Source of the DNA: Mactromeris polynyma
Taxonomy: Eukaryota; Mollusca; Bivalvia; Venerida; Mactridae
Direction: 5' to 3'
NCBI GenBank assembly: GCA_032209605.1
Contig: JASFXZ010000020.1
Coordinates: 1,805,501 to 1,869,500 of the forward strand
DNA: 64,000 bases
Part shown: positions 33,995-46,262 of the stretch, in pieces
Position numbering within the stretch: the first letter of the stretch is position 1
How the letters are laid out: each line of letters begins with the position of its first letter
The notes under the pieces: generated by a model
The model's input: the letters and a program-made list of their open reading frames with translations, nothing else
What the model was told of the DNA's origin: nothing
Database searches by the model: none
Program-made: the position numbers and the translations under genes

Positions 33995-34480
33995 CTGTTG
34001 TGATAACGAAGATAATCATATTCAGCTGTGTTAATCCATGCGTACTGCATTCTAAGAAACGTCATTTAAATTTATGTGGTTGAATTTAACATAACTTTAT
34101 GGTGGAGGAAAAGTCGTAACATTTGTTTTTCTTGTTCAATGACAAGATAAATTGTAAACTAAATTATGTTTTAATCCAAAAATAAGACTAGAATGACAAA
34201 CCATTAACATGCTTGGCGTGATCTTACGTCTATGTGTCAGGCAACATAACACGATAGAACAATGGAAAGTTCTGTTTAACACAAATGCATTGTGTTTTTC
34301 TTGAATGTCAAGCAATATTTTGTCACAGTAGCAATTCTTACTTAAATCTCTAAACCATTGATGTCGTATCACTGCATTACAAAGTATAGATGTCCCGATG
34401 TATGTCCGTGTCTGAAAGTTGTGCATGCTTATCTTTCAGCCATGGGCTCTACGGCGCCACATACATCCAATAATATTTTA
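33995..34480. other. Spacer, nothing recognised
   Basis: A minus-strand 96-codon frame (34136-34426) shows no known motif and no splice context; not called. Confidence 0.35.
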
Positions 34481-34484
34481 TCGT

Positions 34485-34804
34485 TGTTGTTGGTGCTGCT
34501 GTTCCTGCTATTGTAGTTGTTGTTGTACTGTTAGGTTAGTTGCTTCTGCTGCTGCTGTTGTTGTTGTTGTTGTACTGTTAGGTTAGTTGCTTCTGCTGCT
34601 GTGGATGTTGTGGTTGCTGCTGTTGTTGTTGCTGTAGTTGCTGCTGATGTTGTTGTGGTTGCTGCTGTTGTTGTTGCTGCTGATGTTGCTAATGTTGTTG
34701 TGGTTTCTGTTGTTGTTGTTGCTGCTGATGTTGCTGCTGCTGTTGATGTTGTGGTTGCTGCTGTTGTTGTTGCTGTTGATGTTGTTGCTGCTGATGTTGT
34801 TGTG

Positions 34805-34836
<32 letters not shown>

Positions 34837-35150
34837 GGTTGTTTATGTTGTTATGTTTGTTGCTGCTGTTGTTGTTGTTGCTGTTGTTGTTGCTTCTGCT
34901 GCTGTTGTTGTTGTTGTTGCTACTGTTGTTGTTGCCTATTTTGTTGTTTTTTTGTTGCTGCTCCTGTTGTTGTTGCTATTGTTGTTGTTGTTGTTACTAC
35001 TGTTGTTGTTGCCTATTTTGTTGTTGCTGCTCCTGTTGTTGTTTCTGCTGCTGATGTTGTTGATGTTTTTTTTGTTTCTGCTGCTGTTATTTCTTGCTCC
35101 TGTTGTTATTTCTGCTGCTGTAGTTTTTGCTGCTGCTGTTGTGGTCTTAT
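34485..35150. repeat. GTT/GCT/GAT compound microsatellite
   Basis: Runs of TGTTGTTGTTGCTGCTGATG-type triplets over about 650 bp. All frames stay open (poly-Leu, poly-Val/Ala), which is a simple-repeat effect. It ends 180 bp before gene E. Confidence 0.95.
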
Positions 35151-35326
35151 AAGTTCTGATTTAAAATAAAAGTTATTTTCAAATGGTTGCTATCTGCACC
35201 GTTACTTATCAATGTAGGTCATTACTAATTTAAGATATCATTCTGCTAAGTAGCTAAAGTTTATGAACTTAGTTCGCACTCATAGTTTTACTTTCTGATT
35301 ATTTTGTTATTGTTTAAATCTAAGAA

Positions 35327-37285
35327 ATGTGGATTTCCGTAGTCATAGTTTTACTGTTGCCATTTTCTGCAGGTATGTTAAGTGAAATGTTCGTCCATCC
35401 GTACCACCATGGGAGCTAGTCACGTCCCTATATTGTATTTTGCTACAAATAATATAGAGCTATCAATGTTTTGTTTCACTGAATTTAGCATGTTTGCAGT
35501 TATATACGGTGGTCAGTTGACCTAACCAGTTATCCTGCAATCAGACATCAACCAGCACAAACTTCACCTTCCGCAAGCAGCTGACAACTTCTCTACACAG
35601 TGAATTAGAGATGGAAGACAACTAACCATAGCCTAATGGAAGGACAAGGTCGGCAATAAACCGGGCGGGTGTCAGCCCAGCGCCCTGTCAGAGCTTACCT
35701 GGCTGGGTGTCAGCCCAGCGCCCTGTCAGAGCTTACCTGACTGTCAGAGCTTACCTGGCTGTCAGAGCTTACCTGGCTGTCAGAGCTTACCTGGCCGAGT
35801 GTCAGCCCAGCGCCCTGTCAGAGCTTACCTGGCTGTCAGAGCTTACCTGGCTATCAGAGCTTACCTGGCTGTCAGAGCTTACCTGGCTGTCAGAGCTTAC
35901 CTGGCTGTCAGAGCTTACCTGGCTGTCAGAGCTTACCTGGCTTGGTACAGAAGGACATGACACACGCCTCCCCGGGAATCGAACCCCGACTGTCCGATGA
36001 TATTTCCAACAATTCCGCCATGTAACGATAAGATCGGTGTATGATTTGACTCAGATGACAACCAAAATTTAAAACCAATCATGCTGCACTAATTCTGATT
36101 GAGCGAAAAAAGCAGGGTTTATGAGAAATAACGGGTTAATGGCAAAACAATTTATGTCTGATAAGTAGACATGACCTGTTCTTATCTTGTATTCCATTGT
36201 CCATGACATTTGAGCGATCCTAAGGTTTGGTGCGTAGTGTTGTTTTTATAATTATGCAGTTAGAGCGTTCAGTAAATCAATGTAAAACGTAAAGTGAAAT
36301 GTTTATTTATTATTTCAGCGATAGAGGAGTCATCTCAATGTCTTCAAGTGACACTGCATGTCTTTTCTGGTACGCCCGATCCAGTATGGAGGATTCAGTC
36401 ACGTGATCCACACTATAAGCAGATAATGACGCACGTGACCGCCAACCAGTCCACTCCTCTCGCATCCCTGCTCGGTTATTCAGGGTTTACGGTAGAAAAA
36501 TATACAGGTAACTTTGTTTTATTTCCACATCAACGTTTTAGATATTTATTATGACGTGATCATTGAATGTATGGCTTGATCATTGACTAAAATCACCCTG
36601 TGCTATTTTCAGGATAATGACAAGAATTTTGATGTAATCGAATCGTGCATTGCTAATGTATCGTCGACATGAGATCTATACGCTGCTTATCACCATATGT
36701 AAATCAACTGTCCTTTTCTCAGTCATAATACTTTATTATAATCTTTAGCTGAAAAAAAAGTTTGATAAGCGGTCCTCCAATCGTCGTTGATCTAATACTT
36801 GCCATACAAAGCATGTACAGATAAACCTCAACAATAAGACCACATTTGGGACCCTTGTATACTTGTCTTTTTACTGGGGTGGTCTTAATAACGAGGTTAC
36901 ATAAAAGCAAATAAAAGTGAAAATTGACTTAAAAAATTTCGTTCTTAATTTTGAGGTCGTCTTATTATTGTGATGGTCTTTAAGTGAGATTTGACCGTAC
37001 ATATATACTCTCAGCACTGCAACATAAGAGTGATTCCCACGAATGAACGAGGTCCGACTGAAATTGAAATCGCCACTACAATAGATTATATCCTCATATT
37101 GACTTCAAAGTGCTTTCGTTTCAGGAGAAACCTCCACAGTCACCACAACTGTTGGGAAATGCACCAATACACAGCTAGAGACTGTGTTGATAAATACAGT
37201 GGAACACATGATTCCTGTAGGGGCTGATCAAGCATTAACTGCTAATGTCATCCAGTATGTGAGAGACCAGATAGCATCATGTTAA
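35327..37285 (+). CDS. Gene E: secreted SGxxxPxW / LGYxGF protein, complete, 131 aa
   Basis: Three exons on the plus strand. Exon 1 (35327-35372): ATG then MWISVVIVLLLPFSA, a signal peptide, phase 1 end at GTATGT. Exon 2 (36319-36507): after TATTTCAG, encodes QCLQVTLHVFSGTPDPVW (motif SGTPDPVW at residues 32-39) and LGYSGFTVEKYT (LGYSGF at 67-72), phase 1 end at GTAACT. Exon 3 (37125-37285): after GTTTCAG, KCTNTQLETVLINT through YVRDQIASC and TAA. Coding length is 393 nt plus stop, all phases consistent. Here both motifs lie in one exon, while genes B and C have an intron between them, and gene E has an extra intron just after the second motif. It is therefore a separate lineage of the family. 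Secretion inferred; function unknown. Intron 1 contains a tRNA-headed element with an 18-bp array. AATAAA occurs at about 37429. Confidence 0.85.
35505..36030 (-). mobile_element. Composite element: tRNA-like head plus 18-bp array
   Basis: Minus strand starts near 36030 with a tRNA-like head containing GGGGTTCGATTCCCGG. Toward lower coordinates comes an array (about 35700-35945) of the 18-bp unit GTCAGAGCTTACCTGGCT with longer CAGCCCAGCGCCCT insertions. The far end (35508-35530) reads GGTGGTCAGTTGACCTAACC, matching in inverse the end of the 42-bp-array element at 45445-45475. So this looks like one defined element with an expanded inner part. In intron 1 of gene E. Confidence 0.6.
36826..37000. 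mobile_element. MITE-like repeat, 'taagaccacc' type (best copy)
   Basis: Left end ATAAACCTCAACAATAAGAC and right end GGTCTTTAAGTGAGATTTGA are inverted, with a second inverted pair GGTGGTCTTAATAACGAGG / TTTTGAGGTCGTCTTATTAT inside. In intron 2 of gene E. Confidence 0.55.
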
Positions 37286-37289
37286 TCTG

Positions 37290-39300
37290 TTTTAGTTCTA
37301 GAAATAATGTGCAAAATCTTTAGAACGACCCTCTCTTGAGCATCAACCTGTCTTGAACCACGTCATCTATTTCCCGGAATACAAATTAACTACCAACATC
37401 TCTTCAGTATCATTATTAAATTTAACGTAATAAATTTGAATTTACTACCAACTTAACCTGTCTACAACAAGAACATTAGAAGCTAAAGCAAGAAACGAGA
37501 TACTTCATCTACTGTATCTCTCGAAGTGAATTCCGCTAGGAAGGTTCTATGTTTGTACTAACTACGGAAGACCGACGCTGACACTCGTACTTCATATTTT
37601 CTCTCCGATGAAAAGTCACGATTTCAAGATTTCAACTTAATGAATTCCTAAGCTTGAATTCGTAAATTCACGATTTCAATTCTTCCCGAATTCATGATTT
37701 CAACTTTCCGATTCAATATTATGCATAAGTGAAGTCGAAATCGTAATTTCGTGAATTCGTGAATTCAATAATATGAAATCGTTAAGTTGAAAAATGAATT
37801 CGTATAGTGGAAACTTTCCTAGAAGTGAAATAATGAAGGGAGAATGGCATCACCGGTCTTTCGTACCTAACACACTGACCAAGAATGCTGAATGACTTTG
37901 AAGTGACTGTTTAGAACATTTATCAAACTAAAAAGTGTAGAAACGACAACTAATCAACGATTAATAACATATAATAGATCAAGATGTATTCTGTCGATTC
38001 AAAACTAGTTGAGAATACCGATATTGTAAACTGTGTTTTGATTGGTCAAAGTTTTCCAACACATATTTTCATTGGCTGGCTCCATCACAATTTGTCTATA
38101 ACCGTTCTCAATGAAATTAAAACGAATTTACCTAATTACGAAACTAATATGGTTTTTAGTTGTGCGATAGAACAACTAGTTCTATTGTAATTTTCTAAAG
38201 TCGAATAGCCTTAATAGGAAAATTAATCCGGAAGTGGCACTAGAATAACAGGTAAGTGAATCGGTGCAACACCTGAGCGTAACCAGCCTAACATACTCAA
38301 TACTGGTAGTAAACTTTAATGCGCAAAATAAATTTATCTTTTCAACAATGGACAAAAACGATTCGTACTTTCTGTGAATCTGGAAATAATAAATACAAAA
38401 CCAGTGTTCAATACCGAACAACTTTAGTCCAATCAGCGCTTTGATTTTTGATCCTACTTAAGTAATCAGACATGTTTTTCTCGTGTCTAGTGGTATAATT
38501 AGTAATGAGAAACCAGTGTTTAAAGTGGGTGGACTTTGTGTTCACTTCCAGGCTTCTATAATCACTATATAATATATATACTGGTATAAAGAGCTTACAC
38601 GCCATTTTATATTTTGAGAGTCTCACTTAACGATTCTCCTAGTTATCCCTTATGGTCGGCCAGGTCATTCCTTATGTCCCCGTTCCCTAACGTATGAACC
38701 CCCGAGCCTCCTCAAACACCTTATGTTTTATGGACTTCCCGGAGGTCTGTATGTAGAGGCATTGTCGTATGTATGTGGCGTTCCATGTAACAACTTATTC
38801 TCTCTCTCTTACCGTATTTACGTCGACTGTTTTGATAGTACAGTTCTTTTCGGGTCATAAATATTACACCACACTATACAAAAATAATCTGAAGATAGCC
38901 AGTAGCTTTTCAAACACGGTAAGAAATAGAACATATTTGTAGACTTTGATATAAAGGCTGAAATTAAATTCTGTGGGACATCAAAACTGATTACATTCTG
39001 TTTTGTAAAATAACTCGAGCTTTTACTTATAAAAGAAATCATAGCACTGTGAGCGCTATATGCCTGGGGCTGCTGATTATGGATTTGCTTGCTTCGATCA
39101 AAAACGACTAGTAAATGCTGATTCCCAATTGAATGCTCTTTTAGTGCATATACAATTTATAGTCAGTCACGTCATATTTAAATATATCTGACCAAAAACA
39201 AAAGACATTGACCTTTTCGACAGTTCACGTGAGCCGTCTTGTAAACACCGGGGTATTTGATCGTACAGAGTTTCCATACTGTAGTATAGCTTCATATTGA
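37290..39300. other. Spacer with a GAATTC-rich inverted-repeat zone
   Basis: 37610-37805 is a dense set of related words in both directions, such as ACGATTTCAA, GAATTCGTAAATTCACG and TTCGTGAATTCGTGAATTC, able to fold on itself. 38632-38815 is repeat R2. No gene is seen in the rest. Confidence 0.5.
38632..38815 (+). repeat. Dispersed repeat R2 (copy 3)
   Basis: GATTCTCCTAGTTATCCCTT, ATGGTCGGCCAGGTCATTCC, GAGCCTCCTC, GGAGGTCTGTATGTAGAGGC and TATGTGGCGTTCCATGTAAC. Confidence 0.65.
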
Positions 39301-39303
39301 GTT

Positions 39304-39795
39304 GAAATACGCCAATATATCTGGTTCAAATACGCCAATATATCTGGTTCAAATACGCCAATATATCTGGTTCGAATACGCCAATATATCTGGTTCAAAT
39401 ACGCCAATATATCTGGTTCGAATACGCCAATATATCTGGTTCGAATACGCCAATATATCTGGTTCAAATACGCCAATATATCTGGTTCGAATACGCCAAT
39501 ATATCTGGTTCGAATACGCCAATATATCTGGTTCGAATACGCCAATATATCTGGTTCAAATACGCCAATATATCTGGTTCGAATACGCCAATATATCTGG
39601 TTCGAATACGCCAATATATCTGGTTCGAATACGCCAATATATCTGGTTCGAATACGCCAATATATCTGGTTCGAATACGCCAATATATATGGTTCGAATA
39701 CGCCAATATATCTGGTTCGAATACGCCAATATATCTGGTTCGAATACGCCAATATATCTGGTTCAAATACGCCAATATATCTGGTTCAAATACCA
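39304..39795. repeat. 23-bp minisatellite, about 21 copies
   Basis: Unit AATACGCCAATATATCTGGT plus TCG, alternating TTCG/TTCA. Frames are open on both strands only because the unit lacks stops. Confidence 0.96.
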
Positions 39796-39799
39796 ATTG

Positions 39800-41415
39800 A
39801 ATGTGACGAATTTACTGGTTACTGGATAATTATCCGAAGCTATTTATGTTTTCTTTTCTGACTTCAATTTTTCAGGTTTTTTTCATCTCCAAATGTATGT
39901 ACACGTGATACACAAAATACACGTGATACACAAAATACACGTGTTAAACATGCATATAAGCTCATTTGACTAAATATTCATATAATACAAACAAAACAAC
40001 TATCAAATGGAATCTTATTTTATTTTTGACTAGTACATTTCTGTAATTTAAAATGAGATTTTCATGACTCAAAAGTAATAAGCTAACACAGTTATCAATC
40101 GCATTGATAAATATGCGGTGTTCATAACTGGATCATTTTTCTTGAAGAAGGTACACTACGGTTTGGCTGCATATTATTAGTTACATAGTAACCGATCAAT
40201 ATGTCTTTCCATACAAACTAATCGTTGTAACTGCAAATTAATAAGCAATGATGTCATATTGTGTGGGAAAAATAAACTGACTCACGTGACAGTCGATGCT
40301 AGCATGAATGGACACGCGCATCCAGAAATAGAACCAATAATTCTTATAGAATTCCATTAGCGACAGCACATGACATTCGTCGTTGCCCTGATTTATTTCA
40401 CGAGTCAACAAATAAACGTTACATAATAAAGCTAGCATTTAGTCTAATCTTATTTTGGTGACTCTCGTCATGTTATTTCGTGACCATTTCTATCAGTATC
40501 TAAGTTCTCCATATGTATCGAGAGTAAATGATATCCTCTTAGAAGCAATACTTTCATGCTTATACGAAATCCGGTTTGGTTATCCATTTTTGTATTCTAG
40601 TTTCCGTTTGATATCTACATTTATCACATGCCCGTGCACGTTTCTATGTTGCAATAAATATCATATAACATGCAATTGAGCGGAAAAACTTAATGAAATT
40701 CATACGCTGCTTGTTTACAATTAACAAACGAGTAATGATAAAACATATCCACATCGCCAACTTTTAATGTATCAAATAAGAATGCTCATGTACGCTGCAG
40801 CAAACTCAAAAAAAAATATAATTATATTTACCGTAAATTTGCAAGCTATGACAAATCTTCTAAGCATGTCCAGCAAAATCCTCCCAACCTACCTATCCAG
40901 TTCAGTAAGTTTATTCCATCTCAAACGATTCGTGTTTCAGACGACAACAACACATCATCTCAAACGATTCGTGTTTCAGACGACAACAACACATCATCAG
41001 TGTACACAGGTATCTGTAACAACAATATGTATCTTTGTTCGAGGAGCTCAGTCCCAAATCAATCAAAATGAACTAGTTTCTGCACGCTGTGAGTGTGGGA
41101 GGTCATGGGTTAGATCCCTGGTGGTGTCATACCATAGACGTGAACATGGTACTGGTAGCTCCCTTTCTCAGTATATAAAGGGTAGTATCAGGAGATAAAT
41201 AATCCCAGGGAAGTTGGTGGTACGATAACTCATATCTGTTGATCATCTGCGATGTTAAATAAAGCTTCGTTATCTTCTGTTTTATTATGAACTGTACTTT
41301 CTTGTGCCAGTGTGAATGAATGTATTTTATCTTTATATGTTGTCCAGCATAAAAATTATTCGTTCGAAGCAAGAGAAGATAATTCATGTCAGTCACAATA
41401 CAGATTGTGTCACAA
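39800..41415. other. AT-rich spacer with small repeats
   Basis: 39900-39945 has ACACGTGATACACAAAAT twice. 40917-40995 has two copies of a 40-bp unit with TCTCAAACGATTCGTGTTTC. 41083-41150 looks like an eroded tRNA-type head (GGTCATGGGTTAGATCCCTG). No gene supported. Confidence 0.4.
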
Positions 41416-41417
41416 CA

Positions 41418-43449
41418 CTCAACTCAACTCAACTCAACATAGTTTATTGCTTTGTAGGCCTCCGGCCCATGGCATCATAATGTACAAAGTCATAAAATAC
41501 AAAACGAACATTTCTTTCGTGTAAGAGAGAATGAACAATGTACAAAAGCAAACACAATATTTCAGAATAGTATTAAACAGCTTGTAATAATAATTCTCTT
41601 CTAGTAAATGCATGATATAGATAATTGGCTACATTTTTCACCATGGTTTCTGAATGGCTAGACATAAGTATATTAAATTTCATTACTGAAGGATTAACAA
41701 AGTATTTTCGTGGTATTAATTGGTCTCTTAAGTCTTGGTAGGAAGGGCAAACAAGTAAGAAGTGAATTTCATTCTCAATTTCATTAGTGCAAAATTTACA
41801 CAGGCGATTTTCCCTTCTCACGTCAGTTTATGTGAAGATGTTCTAAAACGGACAAAAGCGCTTCTAAATTTTCTGATAGTAAGGTATTCCAAGTACAGTT
41901 CTTTTTCGAAACATTGCTTAAATCCACTATAATAACAAAGTTTAGCACTATTACTACATGAACTTGACCAATTCTGGACAAACTGGTCTTTAAGTCTTTG
42001 TAAATACAATTGTAGAAATACTACTTCATTAGCAACACCATGTGATAACCATACATGACCAAACCCATTAGCATACAAATTTTTTCTAACAAATGTAACC
42101 CAGTTTGTATATCCAATAGAGTCAAATTGTTTTAACATATGATAACACTTGTACACATATCTATGATGTGGTAATCTTAATATACGTAGCCAATATTTAA
42201 TAACCCGTTTGGCGCTAAATATAAACAGCGGAAATCGACCACAGTCACCTAGAACAGCTGCATTACATGCATGTAACGGTGCTGATAAAAATCTTTTGCA
42301 AGCATAGTTGTGAGCACGTTCAACAGAATCGAACGTACTTAATCCCCATATTTCAGAGCCATAAATAACAGGCAAAACTTTAGAATCGAATATTTTAAAA
42401 TAACAATTGTGTGGCATTGGCATAAAATCATATATTGTATTCAATAAGGAAATTAATACCCTTTTTCCCTTACTCGCCATGTTATCGGCCATTTTATGTA
42501 ACGACAATGTGGAGGTGAAATGTACACCTACATAGTCAAAGCTACTAATACAGTCAATATTATTACCATCAAACTGCCATTTTTCATTTTTTGACAAACG
42601 TCCCCCATTTTTAAAAACAACAATTTTAGTTTTTTCGACATTTACAATTAATCCTGTATTTTTACAATATGTGTTTACAAGATCTAGTTCTCGTTGCAAA
42701 CCTACCACAGTATCTGATAATAATGCTACATCGTCAGCGAACATGAGCATAAAAATTTCGATTATATCTGGTGTGATTTGGATCCCACCAACATTATTAT
42801 TAGACAAAAATGTATACAAATCGTTTATAAATAAACTAAACAGAATAGGGCTTAAACTGCACCCTTGTCGTAGTCCTAGTGGACAATCTATGGAATCGGT
42901 AAGATCATTAACATTTTTGTTTCTGACTCGAGTTTTTACACTCATATATATAGATTTTATTGAGTTCAATAGTTTGCCTCCTATACCTTGTCTCAGCAGC
43001 GACGTATATAACTTGCATCTATTCACACTGTCAAACGCCTTCTTAAAGTCGACAAAGGCCACATAAACTTTTCTGCGTTTACGACATAAGTATTTACTGA
43101 TAATTGAGTATAACGAAAAAGCATTATCAATGGTAGAATAATTAGACCTGAACCCCGCCTGAGCCTCGGTAATTTTATCCAAAGAATCACAATAAAATGT
43201 TACTCTCTTATTGATAATAAAAATATAAATTTTGCTGAAAACATCTAAAAGCGATATTCCGCGGTAGTTATCGGGGTCGTCGAAGGAGCCCTTTTTGTGC
43301 AGTGGAACAAGAATTGTCGTCGTCCATTGTTCAGGGAATTCCCTGTCACAACACAGTAAGAGTTGTCTTTCGTTTCTGTTTCGGGTTACATGTTTTATAA
43401 AATACACTGATTTAACAAATTTATATACAAAAGTACTTGCATAAGTCAA
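41418..43449 (-). mobile_element. 5'-truncated LINE retrotransposon
   Basis: On the minus strand the body ends with AGGCCTACAAAGCAATAAAC, preceded by a GGGCCGGAGGCC hairpin and followed by a GAGTT-type tail (four AACTC units at 41418-41436 on the plus strand). A reverse-transcriptase frame fills 41573-43449; no endonuclease region is present, so the copy is 5' truncated. The AAA-poor, tandem-repeat tail and hairpin resemble I/Jockey-group LINEs, but the clade is inference. Confidence 0.85.
41573..43449 (-). pseudogene. LINE reverse transcriptase, frameshifted near the C-terminus
   Basis: The frame 43449-41818 (543 codons) carries RT landmarks in order: EFPEQWTTTILVPLHKKGS, NYRGISLLDVFSKIY, AQAGFRSNYST, VAFVDFKKAFDSVNR (motif A Asp), LGLRQGCSLSPILFSLFIND (motif B) and LMFADDVALLS (motif C with FADD). 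The thumb region follows. It stops at SSHKLT. The typical LINE C-terminus, RRENRLCKFCTNEIENEIHF with a CCHC-like C-x2-C pattern and H/C, continues in another frame from 41821 to 41573. A few residues normally between the two parts seem missing, so a small deletion shifted the frame. Needed for target-primed reverse transcription in live copies; this one should be inactive. Confidence 0.88.
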
Positions 43450-43659
43450 ATATTAAAGAATGTTGTTGCAAATTGTATGGATTATCTACTATGTAGCGTC
43501 CACAGAGAGGACCTCTCTTTACCACAACCCTCTTGTCAACAACCGCATCAAGTTTTCATGTAGTGGAAACTTGCATACAATTTTACCTCTCCTGGGCAAT
43601 AACACTCAACATGTGAGTCTTCCAAAGGTTGCTTCTCTGGAGAGGTTGCACTGTATTTG

Positions 43660-43915
43660 CACATGAGCGCTGCTATGGGATTTATAACAACTTCTGTAAA
43701 TGACGTCATTTCCAGAAAACGCAACATGTGATGACACTATTTGCAAGCATGAAACAATATTTACTCCATACAGTCACTTCGTTTTCATATTGCCATATAG
43801 GGTAAATATTGTTTACTGTCAGTACATGGTGACGTCACATGTGACGTTTTCTGGAAATGACGTCACTTAAAGAAGGGGTAATAAATCCCATAACAGCGGC
43901 GCTCATATTGTAAGA
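43660..43915. mobile_element. Palindromic MITE with CRE-like ends (best copy)
   Basis: Left AACTTCTGTAAATGACGTCA then TTTCCAGAAAACGCAACATG. Right CATGTGACGTTTTCTGGAAA then TGACGTCACTTAAAGAAGGG. The arms are long inverted repeats around CAATATTTACTCCATACAGT and CATATTGCCATATAGGG. Copies at 3515 and 11170. Confidence 0.75.
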
Positions 43916-43919
43916 AAGT

Positions 43920-44770
43920 GATTTGATTTAGAGTTACAGTACACGAACTCTCCAAATTCGTGAGAGAATAGATCTGTTTAAACTATACGCTGGTATAACC
44001 TCTATTGATTTTTGTCAAAAATATCCTAAGTGATAAATATGAGAAAAGTGTTAGTAAATGTCTTCATACAGATGTACTCCAAAACCCTGTATTGTCACTT
44101 TGCTTCCATGTTTCCCAAACCCACAAATACGAGAGTCCAATGCAGGTTATTTTCTATCCTGACTTAAGTAACGAGTCAGCGTTAGCATATGAAATACCTG
44201 TATCGGACTGATGTATTTAAGTTCCATGAAACTTTTGCGAAAAGATACACAATACAATGTCCTGTTTACAAAGAAAGATGCAAACGTCATTAAATGTTAT
44301 AATTGTCAAAATTCAAATATTACAATTTTTTACAATTAATTTCTAGTGAAAATGTTACTGATATCTGAAACCTAGGCGCACACTACGCCTCCACCGAAAG
44401 ACAAAATCTGCATGCATGGTTACTTAGACGTGTTTGTCTAAGCATATGTATTCTTTGATGTTGAAATAGATCAGGATAGAAAACATCCGTACAGGACTCG
44501 TGTTTTAGCAAAAATGTAAGAAAAGTGACAATACATTGTTGTAGAGTACATATATGTATGGAGGCATTTATCACCGATTTACTGATATTTAAGACAAACC
44601 ATATTTTGACCATTAAGACCTGATTATATACATTATGAGTGTCAATGTTAAATAACACCGCATTTGTTCTGCTGATTCATATTTGCATATACAAAAATAA
44701 AACCACTTTTTTATTTAGGCAGATACTACGAGCAGACAGAAACAATTTGACCGAGGATATTGCATCCCAA
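43920..44770. other. Spacer, nothing recognised
   Basis: Frames at 44005-44211 (+) and 44383-44658 (-) lack motifs and splice support. No repeats of note. Confidence 0.35.
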
Positions 44771-44777
44771 GTCATTT

Positions 44778-45475
44778 GTCCTCCACCTCTGATTCTCGTG
44801 GGGATGTTGCTAATTGTTTGTCCTCCACCTCTGATTCTCGTGGGGATGTTGCTAATTGCTTGTCCTCCACCTCTGATTCTCGTGGGGATGTTGCTAATTG
44901 TTTGTCCTCCACCTCTGATTCTCGTGGGGATGTTGCTAATTGTTTGTCCTCCACCTCTGATTCTCGTGGGGATGTTGCTAATTGTTTGTCCTCCACCTCT
45001 GATTCTCGTGGGGATGTTGCTAATTGTTTGTCCTCCACCTCTGATTCTCGTGGGGATGTTGCTAATTGTTTGTCCTCCACCTCTGATTCTCGTGGGGATG
45101 TTGCTAATTGTTTGTCCTCCACCTCTGATTCTCGTGGGGATGTTGCTAATTGTTTGTCCTCCACCTCTGATTCTCGTGGGGATGTTGCTAATTGTTTGTC
45201 CTCCACCTCTGATTCTCGTGGGGATGTTGCTAATTGTTTGTCCTCCACCTCTGATTCTCGTGGGGATGTTGCTAATTGTTTGTCCTCCACCTCTGATTCT
45301 CGTGGGGATGTTGCTAATTGTTTGTCCTCCACCTCTGATTCTCGTGGGGATGTTGCTAATTGTTTGTCCTCCACCTCTGATTCTCGTGGGGATGTTGCTA
45401 ATTGTTTATGGAAGAACATGTTATTACTGGTTGGTGACTTAGGTGACATCGGTTAGGTCAACTGACCCCTGTATA
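44778..45475. repeat. 42-bp minisatellite, about 15 copies, within a composite element
   Basis: Unit contains TGTCCTCCACCTCTGATTCT then CGTGGGGATGTTGCTAATTG and TT. Copies are almost perfect. Fourteen codons per unit make three frames open. The right border 45415-45475 reads GGTTAGGTCAACTGACCCCT, a match in inverse to the border of the element at 35508, so the array is the expanded core of a mobile element. Confidence 0.95.
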
Positions 45476-45699
45476 TAACAGAAATACTAATTAAAAACTC
45501 CAGCATCTCCCACACACAAAGCGACGACGTCTCTCAATCCGCACTGACCTCCGTAACTTCCTAGACTGTCCTCCCCGTGCTCATCACCATGATGTCAACA
45601 TTTACTCTGATGAGTCTTTGCTTAATGTTTAGTGTGTAAAGTGAATAACAATGTTAATTATTCTTTTTGATGATCTGTGAGATCTGAATGTAAGATATT

Positions 45700-45820
45700 A
45701 GTATTCCCCTCGGATACGCAAATGTCCGGTACTTTTCGGTGATTTATCTCCGGTAATTTTCGGTAACTCCCGGATATTTCCGGTAATTTTCGGTAACTTC
45801 CGGAAAAAATTACCGGGCGA
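45700..45820. repeat. CCGGTAATTTTCGGTAACT short tandem cluster
   Basis: About five degenerate copies of TTTCCGGTAATTTTCGGTAA-like words, on the plus strand, ending with AAATTACCGG in inverse. No function assigned. Confidence 0.6.
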
Positions 45821-46262
45821 CAAGAAGACAACATAGACTCTGTTTTGATGTATTTTATTTTGGTTACAGTAGGATAATAAGAAGCCTTTCCCTACACATG
45901 CAATGTTTATTCGCATAGTTTGTTTTCATAGCATTAAATATATTAATTCATACTCTCTTGCATACCTGTGTGCAATATATTCTACTCTTTCGTTTCAAAT
46001 ACCAAATTTTCTTATCCTTTAATACATGCTACTGAGTTGAAGTTATCGCCTATTATATCAAAGTTAACCAATTACAGGTACTAACGTAAATATAAGTGTT
46101 GCTATGACAAAACCGTATTAGTGACGTAAGTTATGACGTCGGGTAACATCAAAGTTACTAAGCGCTTACTGAGATGTCCTGGAGGCTTTATTTTGATTTT
46201 AAAGTATTGCATTTTTTTGCTTCCAATTGATGAGGAGAAGATTTTTTTAGAATTATGTACAT

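Noticed and set aside
5618..41150. Several tRNA-like box A/box B segments as tRNA genes
   Set aside because: Acceptor stems do not pair and each sits inside repeat elements; they are better read as SINE heads.
44639..45456. Repetitive frames of about 225-267 codons in the 42-bp array
   Set aside because: Open in plus and minus frames alike; explained by a 14-codon unit inside a mobile element.
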